From an uncultured Aeromicrobium sp. (GTDB lineage Bacteria; Actinomycetota; Actinomycetes; Propionibacteriales; Nocardioidaceae), in NCBI GenBank assembly GCA_937873005.1, contig CALMUY010000165.1:1-39125 (forward strand): 39,125 nt of DNA, in the 5' to 3' direction. Below are positions 8,770-16,013 of this stretch, piece after piece. The notes under the pieces were generated by a model. The model saw nothing but the letters and a program-made list of their open reading frames with translations. It did no database searches and was not told where the DNA came from. The stretch's first letter is position 1, and each line of letters starts with the position of its first letter. Position numbers and translations under genes: made by a program.

Positions 8770-8806
8770 CGTCAGAGATCCTCGCGTCAGGGATCCTCGT
8801 GTCAGA
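8770..8806. repeat. 15-bp tandem repeat at the AarF/UvrD2 convergent junction
   Basis: Two full copies (CGTCAGAGATCCTCG at 8770-8784, CGTCAGGGATCCTCG at 8785-8799) and a partial third (8800-8806) lie between the convergent stops. The uvrD2 stop codon lies in the third copy and the same frame of each other copy also holds a stop, so the repeat duplicates the gene end. Confidence 0.85.
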
Positions 8807-10844
8807 GGGAGTCTCGGACGAGTTCAAGCAGTGCTTCGCCGTACAGTTCGATCTTCGCTGGCCCGATTCCTTTGATAGTGGCCAGTTGGTTTTCACTGCG
8901 CGGCTTGACGCGGCTCACTTCCAAGAGCACGGCGTCGTTGAAGACCGTGAACGCCGGTTTGCTGCCTGCGGTTTCGCGCCGCCATTCGCGCAGCGACTCG
9001 AACAGTTCTGTGTCGTAATCGGTGGGGCACGACGAACACACACCCAGTTTTCGTTCTGCGACCGCCAGTTCGGTGTGGCAAACGCGGCAGCGCGGTTGGC
9101 GCACGCTTCTCGTTTGCGAGCCGGCCGGGGTGGCTGGCCGCAACCTATCGAGGAACCGACTGGCCTTGCGTGTCGCTTTGCCACCTTCGCGCCGAGCGGT
9201 GGACCACGAGACCATCAACTCGCGACGCGCCCGCGTCAAGCCGACGTAAAACAGTCGGCGCTCTTCTTCGATCTGGGCCGGTTCGCTCGCATAGATGAAC
9301 GGCAAGCTGCCTTCATGTACGCCCGCGAGAAAGACCGCGTCCCATTCCAACCCCTTCGCGGTGTGGAGAGTCGCAAGCGTGACACCATCACCGCTCGGGG
9401 CGTGCGCGATTTCGGCACGGCGTTCCAAATCAGCAACGAGCGTCTGCAGGCTTGCGTCAGGGTTCTGCACCACCAAGTCTTCAGTCATCGACACGATCGC
9501 GTTCAACGATTCCCACCGGTCGCGCACAGCGCCCGCACTCTTGGGCGCTTCGCTCGTGTGCCCCATCGACGACAACACTGCTTCGACATCAGGCACGAGG
9601 GTCGAGTCGGGGCCGGCACCCCCCTCGGCGACGGCCGCGCCACGCAACAGCGTGATCGCTTGGCGGACTTCGGCTCGGTTGAAGAATCCTTCTCCCCCAC
9701 GCAGCGTGTAGGGGATGCCCAGTTCGCTCAACGCTTCTTCGAACTGTTCAGATTGCGCATTGATGCGATACAAGATCGCCATGTCTCGGTAGGCAATACC
9801 GCGCCTGTTCGCGTCGGCGACGGCTTGCGCAACGCCGGCTGCTTCGGCGGCCTCGTAAGCGAATTCTCGATAGGCGATTGCTGGTCCGGGGTCATTTTGC
9901 GACACCAATCGCACGCCGAGCGTCGTCGAGGCACCTCTCGGGAAAACGTCGTTGGCGGCGGCCACAATCTGCGGAGTGGAGCGATAGTTGCGCACGAGTT
10001 CGATCCGTTGCGCATCGGGATAGGTGCGGGTGAAGTCATGCAAGATCTGGGCTGAGGCACCAGCGAACGAATAGATCGTTTGGCGCGGGTCCCCCACGAC
10101 GCACACTTCGTCGCGGCCGCCGAGCCACACGTCGAGCAATGCTGCTTGGGCCGGGTTGACGTCCTGATATTCGTCGACCACAAAATGCCGATAGGTGCGC
10201 CGCACTTCCGCGGCCGCTCGCGGCTCATCAGCCAACACCGCAAGATTGAGCAAAAGGATGTCTTCCATGTCGATGCATCCACGCTCACGCTTGATGTCTT
10301 CGTAAGCCAACAGCACCGAGGTGACCGTTGCGATGTCGAGATCAGCAACTTCCCGGCTGCGCTCTCTCGCCCTGCTCGCGTAGTCGGTCGCCGGAATGAG
10401 CGAGACCTTCGACCATTCGATTTCACTAGCGAGGTCACGGATCAGCGACCGTTCGCCATGCACGCCCATCCGTTTGGCTGCTTCGGCCACGAACCCGAAC
10501 TTGGACTCCATGATTTTGGGTGTTTCTACGCCATACATTTTCGGCCAGAAGTACCTCAGTTGACTCAACGCTGCCGAGTGGAACGTGCGCGTTTGCACCG
10601 AGGGCGCCCCCAACTGGCCCAGACGTTCACGCATCTCGGCGGCTGCCCGCACCGTGAACGTCACGGCGAGCACGCTCGACGGGTTGTAGACACCCGTCGC
10701 GACCCCATACGCGATTCGGTGCGTGATGGCGCGGGTCTTGCCGGTACCGGCACCAGCGATCACGCAAACGGGCCCCCGCAGCGTCTCGGCGACTTGGCGT
10801 TGTTCGGGGTCGAGTCCGGCGAGCAGTCGGTCGGCGGTGGACAT
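8802..10844 (-). CDS. uvrD2: UvrD2-type ATP-dependent DNA helicase with HRDC domain
   Basis: A 680-residue superfamily 1A helicase. Walker A is GAGTGKT near the N-terminus, the DExx box reads VVDEYQDVNPAQ, and QTIYSFAG, ATLHTAKGLEWD and VGLTRAR helicase motifs follow. After the motor, a tetracysteine linker CRVC-x13-CSSC leads into a C-terminal HRDC-like domain, the layout of mycobacterial UvrD2 (Rv3198c). The frame extends 23 codons upstream, but ATG at 10842-10844 has an AAAGGAG ribosome site four bases before it and starts MSTADRLL, as expected for the family. It acts in DNA unwinding and repair. It diverges from a broken mycoredoxin copy because of the local duplication. Confidence 0.93.
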   Translation of the reverse strand: MSTADRLLAGLDPEQRQVAETLRGPVCVIAGAGTGKTRAITHRIAYGVATGVYNPSSVLAVTFTVRAAAEMRERLGQLGAPSVQTRTFHSAALSQLRYFWPKMYGVETPKIMESKFGFVAEAAKRMGVHGERSLIRDLASEIEWSKVSLIPATDYASRARERSREVADLDIATVTSVLLAYEDIKRERGCIDMEDILLLNLAVLADEPRAAAEVRRTYRHFVVDEYQDVNPAQAALLDVWLGGRDEVCVVGDPRQTIYSFAGASAQILHDFTRTYPDAQRIELVRNYRSTPQIVAAANDVFPRGASTTLGVRLVSQNDPGPAIAYREFAYEAAEAAGVAQAVADANRRGIAYRDMAILYRINAQSEQFEEALSELGIPYTLRGGEGFFNRAEVRQAITLLRGAAVAEGGAGPDSTLVPDVEAVLSSMGHTSEAPKSAGAVRDRWESLNAIVSMTEDLVVQNPDASLQTLVADLERRAEIAHAPSGDGVTLATLHTAKGLEWDAVFLAGVHEGSLPFIYASEPAQIEEERRLFYVGLTRARRELMVSWSTARREGGKATRKASRFLDRLRPATPAGSQTRSVRQPRCRVCHTELAVAERKLGVCSSCPTDYDTELFESLREWRRETAGSKPAFTVFNDAVLLEVSRVKPRSENQLATIKGIGPAKIELYGEALLELVRDSL

Positions 10845-10944
10845 GGTCTCCTTTGGGTGGGAATGGCAATGTTCGAGTGTTCGATCCACCCTATCGGGAG
10901 CCACCGACATCATGCCTCAAACATTCACGATGTATTCCACACCT
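10831..10944. repeat. long direct repeat, copy A (uvrD2/mycoredoxin divergent promoter)
   Basis: This stretch aligns without gaps to 11628-11741 at a fixed offset of 797 bases; by hand I count about 83 identities in the 104 positions from 10841. It contains the intact uvrD2 start and promoter region plus the first ~11 codons of a mycoredoxin gene. Similarity fades at both borders. Confidence 0.85.
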
Positions 10945-11049
10945 AGTAGATGCCTTAGCGAATGCCAGAATAACCGCAGGTCAGAGCACACGCTGAGGAT
11001 GAAACAGCCAAGTCGAATCGGTGCGGTCACACCACTCGGGCAATTATGA
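10912..11049 (+). pseudogene. truncated mycoredoxin fragment
   Basis: The ATG at 10912 opens with MPQTFTMYSTP, nearly the same as the intact mycoredoxin at 11709 (MSQTFTMYSTP). After the codon for that Pro the similarity stops: the WCGYC redox motif is replaced by unrelated sequence and the frame ends at 11049. It is a remnant created by the promoter duplication, not a working redox protein. Confidence 0.8.
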
Positions 11050-11249
11050 TCGACCGACAATCATGCCGATCGGCCGTCATTCGTAGCGCCATCTCGGCCG
11101 TTGCCGTGTGGCCCAATTTCGGGGCAAGCGGTTGTGCATGACATGGGAAACAGCTTGGCCGCAGACTTTTCCTACACCGACCAAGTCGTTCTTTGGTATT
11201 GGAACTGCTCACCTCACTTGCCTTCCACCACTAATCGAAGGGGCTGCAC
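11050..11249. other. intergenic part of the inserted segment, no gene seen
   Basis: Between the mycoredoxin remnant and the small membrane gene I see no convincing coding frame, RNA gene or inverted-repeat ends. Short frames here lack ribosome sites. Confidence 0.5.
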
Positions 11250-11507
11250 ATGTGGTACCTGTTCGCTATTGCCAGCGCTTTCGCCCTAGCTTTTGGGCAC
11301 AAATGGGGCAGGAAGCAGGGAGGGGCCCTAGCCTTCATTTTCCCTATTGTCGCTGCAGTTATGGCAGTCTCGCTCATGGTAGTTGGCGACAACGCAGGCG
11401 ACCCGGCAATGCGAGGGGCAGGATTTGCAATGATCATCTGTTGGCTAGTGGGACTCACGCTTCTCGGCGCTTGGGGAAGCAAGCCAGCCCCAACCAACGC
11501 AGGATGA
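11250..11507 (+). CDS. small two-helix membrane protein of unknown function
   Basis: An 85-residue protein starting MWYLFAIASAFALAFG, preceded by a GAAGGGG ribosome site. Hydrophobic segments at about residues 2-15, 28-45 and 58-74 suggest two or three membrane helices separated by a basic HKWGRK patch and an acidic GDNAGD loop. It is the only plausible gene in the ~700 bp between the two repeat copies and so appears to have arrived with that segment. No homologue is recognised. Confidence 0.6.
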   Translation: MWYLFAIASAFALAFGHKWGRKQGGALAFIFPIVAAVMAVSLMVVGDNAGDPAMRGAGFAMIICWLVGLTLLGAWGSKPAPTNAG

Positions 11508-11627
11508 TCAGGGCGCGCGTAAATCATCAGACGTAAGTCAGTGACGAATGACCTCAACACGTGAGCACCAAGAATCTTGTGGGGTTGGAATCTCGTGGAG
11601 TTCGCCTCTGGTCACATGTTCTTGCGG

Positions 11628-11741
11628 TGGGCGGCGGACGTGGTCTCCTTTGGACGAGCGTGGCACAGTTGGATTGTTCGATTCGGCCTAACGGGAGTCA
11701 CTGACATCATGTCCCAGACATTCACGATGTATTCAACGCCT
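11628..11741. repeat. long direct repeat, copy B
   Basis: Counterpart of 10831-10944. Here the uvrD2 start codon has become CGT on the shown strand (ACG read in the uvrD2 direction), so the uvrD2 part is dead, while the mycoredoxin start at 11709 is intact and functional. Confidence 0.85.
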
Positions 11742-11954
11742 TGGTGTGGCTATTGCCATCGCCTCAAAGCGCAACTCAAGCGCGAAGGCATCGAGTTTGA
11801 TGAAGTCGACATCGAACAGGTCCCCGAAGCTGCTGAACTTGTCGCGGCCGCTAACGGTGGCAATCACACCGTCCCCACCCTCATCTTCAGTGACGGGTCC
11901 AGTTTGACGAACCCTTCAGTGGCCGAGGTTTCGCAAAAACTCGGCCTAGGCTAG
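11709..11954 (+). CDS. mrx1: mycoredoxin (glutaredoxin-like, CGYC)
   Basis: An 81-residue thioredoxin-fold protein with the active site WCGYC (Cys13, Cys16), a conserved TVP cis-proline motif and a C-terminal helix, matching mycoredoxin-1 (Rv3198A). Such proteins reduce mycothiol-mixed disulfides, so this implies mycothiol metabolism in the host. The start is ATG 11709 with GGGAG about 11 bases upstream; the open frame to 11577 upstream is promoter-region sequence. The stop lies in a 15-bp tandem repeat shared with the convergent nudC end. Confidence 0.92.
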   Translation: MSQTFTMYSTPWCGYCHRLKAQLKREGIEFDEVDIEQVPEAAELVAAANGGNHTVPTLIFSDGSSLTNPSVAEVSQKLGLG

Positions 11955-11986
11955 AACGGCTTGGGCTGGAACGGCTTGGGCTAAAA
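11942..11986. repeat. 15-bp tandem repeat at the mycoredoxin/NudC convergent junction
   Basis: Three copies: 11942-11956, 11957-11971 (CGGCTTGGGCTGGAA) and 11972-11986. In the mycoredoxin frame copy 1 carries TAG (the real stop), copy 2 TGG and copy 3 TAA, so the stop region has been multiplied. Confidence 0.85.
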
Positions 11987-12847
11987 CCAGGAGCCTTGGG
12001 TTTTTTCGCCGAGCCATTGTTCGATCAGCCAAGTCGAAATCGATACGCCGGTTGGCGGCAAAAGTACCTCTTTGTTTGCCGTCGCGGCCCGAAGTTCATC
12101 ACGCGTGAACCAGCGCGCTTCGGCGATCTCGTTCTCATCGACCGTGATCTCGGTGGAAGCGGCCCGCGCATGGAATCCCAACATGAGACTCGTGGGAAAC
12201 GGCCACGGCTGACTGCCTAGGTAGCTCACATCGCCGATATCGATGCCCACTTCTTCGTGCACTTCACGGCGAACGGCGTCTTCGAGTGATTCTCCCGGTT
12301 CCACGAATCCGGCGAGGGTTGAGAATCGCTTTTCTGGCCATTGCGCGTTACGGGCGATGAGGGCACGGTCGTTGATATCGATCACGAGCATGATGACCGC
12401 AGGGTCCGTTCGCGGGAAGTGTTGCTTACCGCAGGACGGGCAGACGAGCAGGTGGCCTGCTTCACGCACGTCAACTTCTTCACCACAGGCCGGACAGTGT
12501 CGATTGCCCGCCAGCCAACGCCCCATCGCGACAGCGTGAATCGCGAGCGACAACTCTTCACCTGCCAGTTGCGGTGCGATGGTGCGGATGCCGACGGGTG
12601 CGAGGTATTGGTCCACTCGATCCACCAACACAGCGGCATAGTTTTGGCCGTCGAGTTGACCCAGATAGATGAGGGTTCCCTCGGGGATGTCGGCTCGGCT
12701 CAGCCACGCCAAACCTGGCCCCTCAACCGAGGCAACGTGTTCTCCACCCAGCACGAGGTATTTCGTGTGCTCGGTATCCCACACCTCTGGCTGTTTGCGC
12801 AGGTGCGCGGCCCGGTCGTGCTCGGCGCGGTTGAAAGCGAAACTCAT
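11981..12847 (-). CDS. nudC: NAD+ diphosphatase / NAD-cap decapping hydrolase
   Basis: A 288-residue NudC-type NUDIX protein. A zinc ribbon uses Cys118, Cys121, Cys136 and Cys139; the Nudix box starts at GFVEPGES (residues 180-187) and runs through REVHEEVG; the NADH-specific SQPWPFP motif follows at 212-218. It hydrolyses NAD(H) to NMN(H) plus AMP and removes NAD caps from RNA in studied homologues. It starts four bases after adnB and is probably translated from the adnAB message, as in the mycobacterial order Rv3199c. Confidence 0.93.
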   Translation of the reverse strand: MSFAFNRAEHDRAAHLRKQPEVWDTEHTKYLVLGGEHVASVEGPGLAWLSRADIPEGTLIYLGQLDGQNYAAVLVDRVDQYLAPVGIRTIAPQLAGEELSLAIHAVAMGRWLAGNRHCPACGEEVDVREAGHLLVCPSCGKQHFPRTDPAVIMLVIDINDRALIARNAQWPEKRFSTLAGFVEPGESLEDAVRREVHEEVGIDIGDVSYLGSQPWPFPTSLMLGFHARAASTEITVDENEIAEARWFTRDELRAATANKEVLLPPTGVSISTWLIEQWLGEKTQGSWF

Positions 12848-12851
12848 GTCG

Positions 12852-15800
12852 TCACGCTAACCCGAGCTGCGTTTCGAGTTCGGCGCGACCTGGAAGATCG
12901 GTATAGGTGACGGTCTTGTCGAGTCGCACGTAATAGAACGATGCTGTGACTTTGCTGGGGTCGAGTCCGTGGCTTTCTGCCCACGCAAGTCGATACAGCG
13001 CGAGTTGCAGCGGGTCGGCGTCGGCGGCTCGGTTCGTCTTCCAGTCAACCACTTCGTAGCCGTCATCGGTCGCGAACACCGCATCGATCGTGCCGATCGC
13101 GGTATAGGAACCCAGTTGGAGCGTGAACGACTCTTCCGTTGCGGCTGGTTCACGGTTCGCATACACGCTCTTCTCGAACGCCGCCTGCAGCTTCTCCAAA
13201 TCTGGCTCGTTGTCGATGTCGTCGTCTCCACGGCCGGGCAAGTCTTCGGGGTCGAAGAGAGACTGTTGGCCATAACGACTTTCCACCCAGGCGTGAAAAC
13301 GCGTGCCAAAACGTGCCGCAGCGGCCGGGCGCCGTGGCATCGGCCGAGCGAGTTGGGCAGCAAACGCGGCTTCATCTTTCGCGGCCGACATCAGCGAGGT
13401 GACAGACAGCGAGGCAGGTCTTTCTACTTCGATGACGTCACTTTCGGCAGCGTCGGCTTCGGCGAGCAGCGCGTCAACTTCCCGCGCTAGGCGTACCAGG
13501 TCGGCGCTCACCTCAGCATCAGCATCAGTATCTTCAGCAGGCGACTCCCCTGCCGCCTGTTGCGCCCGCACGAGTTCGGCGAATTCGCGTCGCGTTTCCA
13601 ACTGCGCCACTGGGGCCGGCCAATCGCGGGCAGTATCGACTTGGTTGGGGTTAATGGCGTCTTCTTCAGGCGGGTCCGCCCAGGTAGTGGGTTCGATTCC
13701 CCGCTTCGCCAGCCACTCTTTGACAGTCTCGAGGAACCGTGACGAACCTCGTGGGTTCTTTTGGGTGCGACCCCAATAGTGGCCAGAAATGTGCAGTTTC
13801 GTTTCGGCGCGGGTAAACCCAACGTAGGCGAGCCGCACTTCTTCCATGTCGGAGTCTTTTTTCATTTCGGCACCGAAATCTGTGCCGTGCTTGTCGCCTT
13901 CGACGTCCCATACCGGCAGTTGATCGCCGTCGCCGCGCAGCGAGTGCGGCAAGGCTTTAGCAACCGTTACCCAACTGTCGCGCGACTTCTTGTTCGGGAA
14001 CACGTCTTTGCTCACGAACGGGATGAACACCGTCGCAAACTCGAGACCCTTTGCTTTGTGGATCGTCAGGATCTTGACGGAGTTCGCTTCGGTGGGGGCC
14101 GCGACTTCCATCCCGTTGTTGTTTTCGCGTTCGGCGTCGAGATAGGCCAACAGTCCGCTGAGCGTGGCGTACGGTTCATCGGCGGAATAGTCGCTGATGG
14201 CATCGCCGAGCAGCGCGAGGTTGTCGGTACCGATGCCGGCCACATCGAGTTCCACATCGAGGTCGAGCTCGCGTACCGCAAGCCGGTAGAGGTCGGGAAG
14301 TGGTTCGTGTGCGTGTCTGCGCAGGCGCCCGAACATGGCCGCCACGTCGGCGAAACGTTCGCGTGCTTGTTCGCTGTAGTCCTCATCACCGGGCGACTCG
14401 ATCGCTTCAAGCAGCGAATGGACGAGCGTCGGTTCAAAGTCCTTTGTCGCCTCGTCAAGAAGCATCTTGAGGTTGTCCTCGTGCGACTGCGCCGGAGGCA
14501 CTTCTTCTTCGTATTCGCGCGCGAGTTGTTTGGCCCGACGGCCCAAACGGACCAGGTCTCGATCGCCGATACGCCAGCGCGGACCGGTCAGTAGTCGCAG
14601 CATGGCCGGGTTGTTCGTGACGTCGTCGAGAACTTCGATCACGCTCAACACGTCGAGCACTTCGGGTTGGCTCAAAAGGCCCGTCAGCCCGACAAGTTCG
14701 ACCGGAATCCCCCGTTTACGCAGGGCACGCACGAGTTCGGAGTTCTCTTTGCTGATGCGCACCAAGACCGCGATCTTTGACCATTCTGACACGCGTGCGT
14801 GTTCGGCTTCGACCGCGTCGACGAGCGCGTCGATCTCGTCGGTAATCGACTCGTGCAACGCAACGCTGACTTCGCCGGGCGCGTTTTCGGGGGCAGCTTC
14901 TAGTTCTTTCACGACTGCCTTGACGGAGTCCAAGTTATAGAATTCCTTGGCGATAACACCAGCGAGGTCGATGATCTCTGGTGCGCAGCGACGAGTGACC
15001 GAGAGTGAAAACGCCGTACCTGGCTCTTCTCCTTCGGGCGTGAAATCGTCGAGAAAGCCCGTCAAGTTGCCCGATGCCGCACCACGCCAACCGTAGATCC
15101 CTTGCGCCGGGTCACCAACGGCGCTGATCGATAGGCCCAAGAAAAGCGACCGCAAAAAGTCGCGTTGAGCGATTGACGTGTCTTGGTATTCGTCGAGGAG
15201 CACGACGCTGAATCGCGATTGCAAATCCGCTTTAACTTCGGGCAGTTCAGCGAGTTGGGCGCCCCACGCCATTTGGTCGGAAAAGTCCATCACGTTGGCG
15301 AGTCGTTTCGCTTCGCGATATTCATCCACGAGTCCCGACAATTCGATGCGCTTGAGCGACGCTTCGACTGCTTCTCGCTGCCGCTTTACTGTCGTGGGCA
15401 GCGATTCGATTTCGGCGATGAGCGCCCGATCTTCGTCGCGTAATTGTTCGCTCGTCACGAGGTGTTCGGACAGTTGCCCGTCGAGCGCGAGCATGTCGTT
15501 GACAACTGTCGGTGTGTGAGTCGAGACGCGCGACATTCCGCCCTCGTGCGTGTGGACGACGTTCGCCGCCAATTGGAATCGTTTCGCCGGCGTGAGCACT
15601 TGCATGTCCGGTTCGAGGCCGATGCGCAGTCCTTGTTCACGGATGAGTGCCGAGGCGAACGCGTGATACGTCTGCACTTCGGGTTCGCCTTCTTCAGTGG
15701 AGATGCCGGCACGCGCAAGCGAGGCACGCACGCGTCCACGAAGTTCAGCAGCGGCTTTCGTGGTGAACGTCAACCCGAGGATTTCTTCAGGCTTCACCCC

Positions 15801-16013
15801 GACATGCCCCACGAGCCATACGACCCGCGCAGCCATGACGGCCGTTTTGCCTGACCCAGCACCCGCGATAATCGCTTGTGCTTGGCCGAGCGGGGCAGTA
15901 ATCGCCTCGAGTTGCTCGTCGCTGTAGGGGATGCCGAGCAGCGATTTGAGGTGGTCGGTGTCTGTGACGAGAGGCCCCGCATCAGCCCTAGCGCCTGTCA
16001 CGGCTTCACTCAT
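12852..16013 (-). CDS. adnB: AdnB helicase-nuclease subunit
   Basis: A 1053-residue fusion of a UvrD-type motor and a RecB-like nuclease. Near the N-terminus is Walker A GAGSGKT; the DExx box is LLDEYQDTS; ILTIHKAKGLEFA and VGFTRAE are later motor motifs. The C-terminal nuclease shows AIGTIDAVF, VVDWKTN and QLALYRLAWA, the D-x(n)-D-x-K pattern of the RecB fold. With AdnA it forms the heterodimer that resects double-strand breaks. ATG 16013 is chosen because GGAG lies nine bases before it; it overlaps the adnA stop by eight bases. The open frame to 16085 overlaps adnA and is rejected. Confidence 0.93.
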   Translation of the reverse strand: MSEAVTGARADAGPLVTDTDHLKSLLGIPYSDEQLEAITAPLGQAQAIIAGAGSGKTAVMAARVVWLVGHVGVKPEEILGLTFTTKAAAELRGRVRASLARAGISTEEGEPEVQTYHAFASALIREQGLRIGLEPDMQVLTPAKRFQLAANVVHTHEGGMSRVSTHTPTVVNDMLALDGQLSEHLVTSEQLRDEDRALIAEIESLPTTVKRQREAVEASLKRIELSGLVDEYREAKRLANVMDFSDQMAWGAQLAELPEVKADLQSRFSVVLLDEYQDTSIAQRDFLRSLFLGLSISAVGDPAQGIYGWRGAASGNLTGFLDDFTPEGEEPGTAFSLSVTRRCAPEIIDLAGVIAKEFYNLDSVKAVVKELEAAPENAPGEVSVALHESITDEIDALVDAVEAEHARVSEWSKIAVLVRISKENSELVRALRKRGIPVELVGLTGLLSQPEVLDVLSVIEVLDDVTNNPAMLRLLTGPRWRIGDRDLVRLGRRAKQLAREYEEEVPPAQSHEDNLKMLLDEATKDFEPTLVHSLLEAIESPGDEDYSEQARERFADVAAMFGRLRRHAHEPLPDLYRLAVRELDLDVELDVAGIGTDNLALLGDAISDYSADEPYATLSGLLAYLDAERENNNGMEVAAPTEANSVKILTIHKAKGLEFATVFIPFVSKDVFPNKKSRDSWVTVAKALPHSLRGDGDQLPVWDVEGDKHGTDFGAEMKKDSDMEEVRLAYVGFTRAETKLHISGHYWGRTQKNPRGSSRFLETVKEWLAKRGIEPTTWADPPEEDAINPNQVDTARDWPAPVAQLETRREFAELVRAQQAAGESPAEDTDADAEVSADLVRLAREVDALLAEADAAESDVIEVERPASLSVTSLMSAAKDEAAFAAQLARPMPRRPAAAARFGTRFHAWVESRYGQQSLFDPEDLPGRGDDDIDNEPDLEKLQAAFEKSVYANREPAATEESFTLQLGSYTAIGTIDAVFATDDGYEVVDWKTNRAADADPLQLALYRLAWAESHGLDPSKVTASFYYVRLDKTVTYTDLPGRAELETQLGLA

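Noticed and set aside
8799-10055. 418-codon forward frame opposite uvrD2
   Set aside because: Antisense shadow of a clear helicase gene with full motifs; no ribosome site or family character.
10831-11741. Insertion sequence or phage att sites as the cause of the direct repeats
   Set aside because: No transposase, integrase or terminal inverted repeats were seen; the repeats contain both divergent gene starts, which points to recombination of a homologous segment.
13680-13730. tRNA-like stretch GGGTTCGATTCCC followed by CGCC-AGCCA
   Set aside because: It lies inside adnB, and no matching acceptor stem, anticodon arm or D-arm can be built around it.
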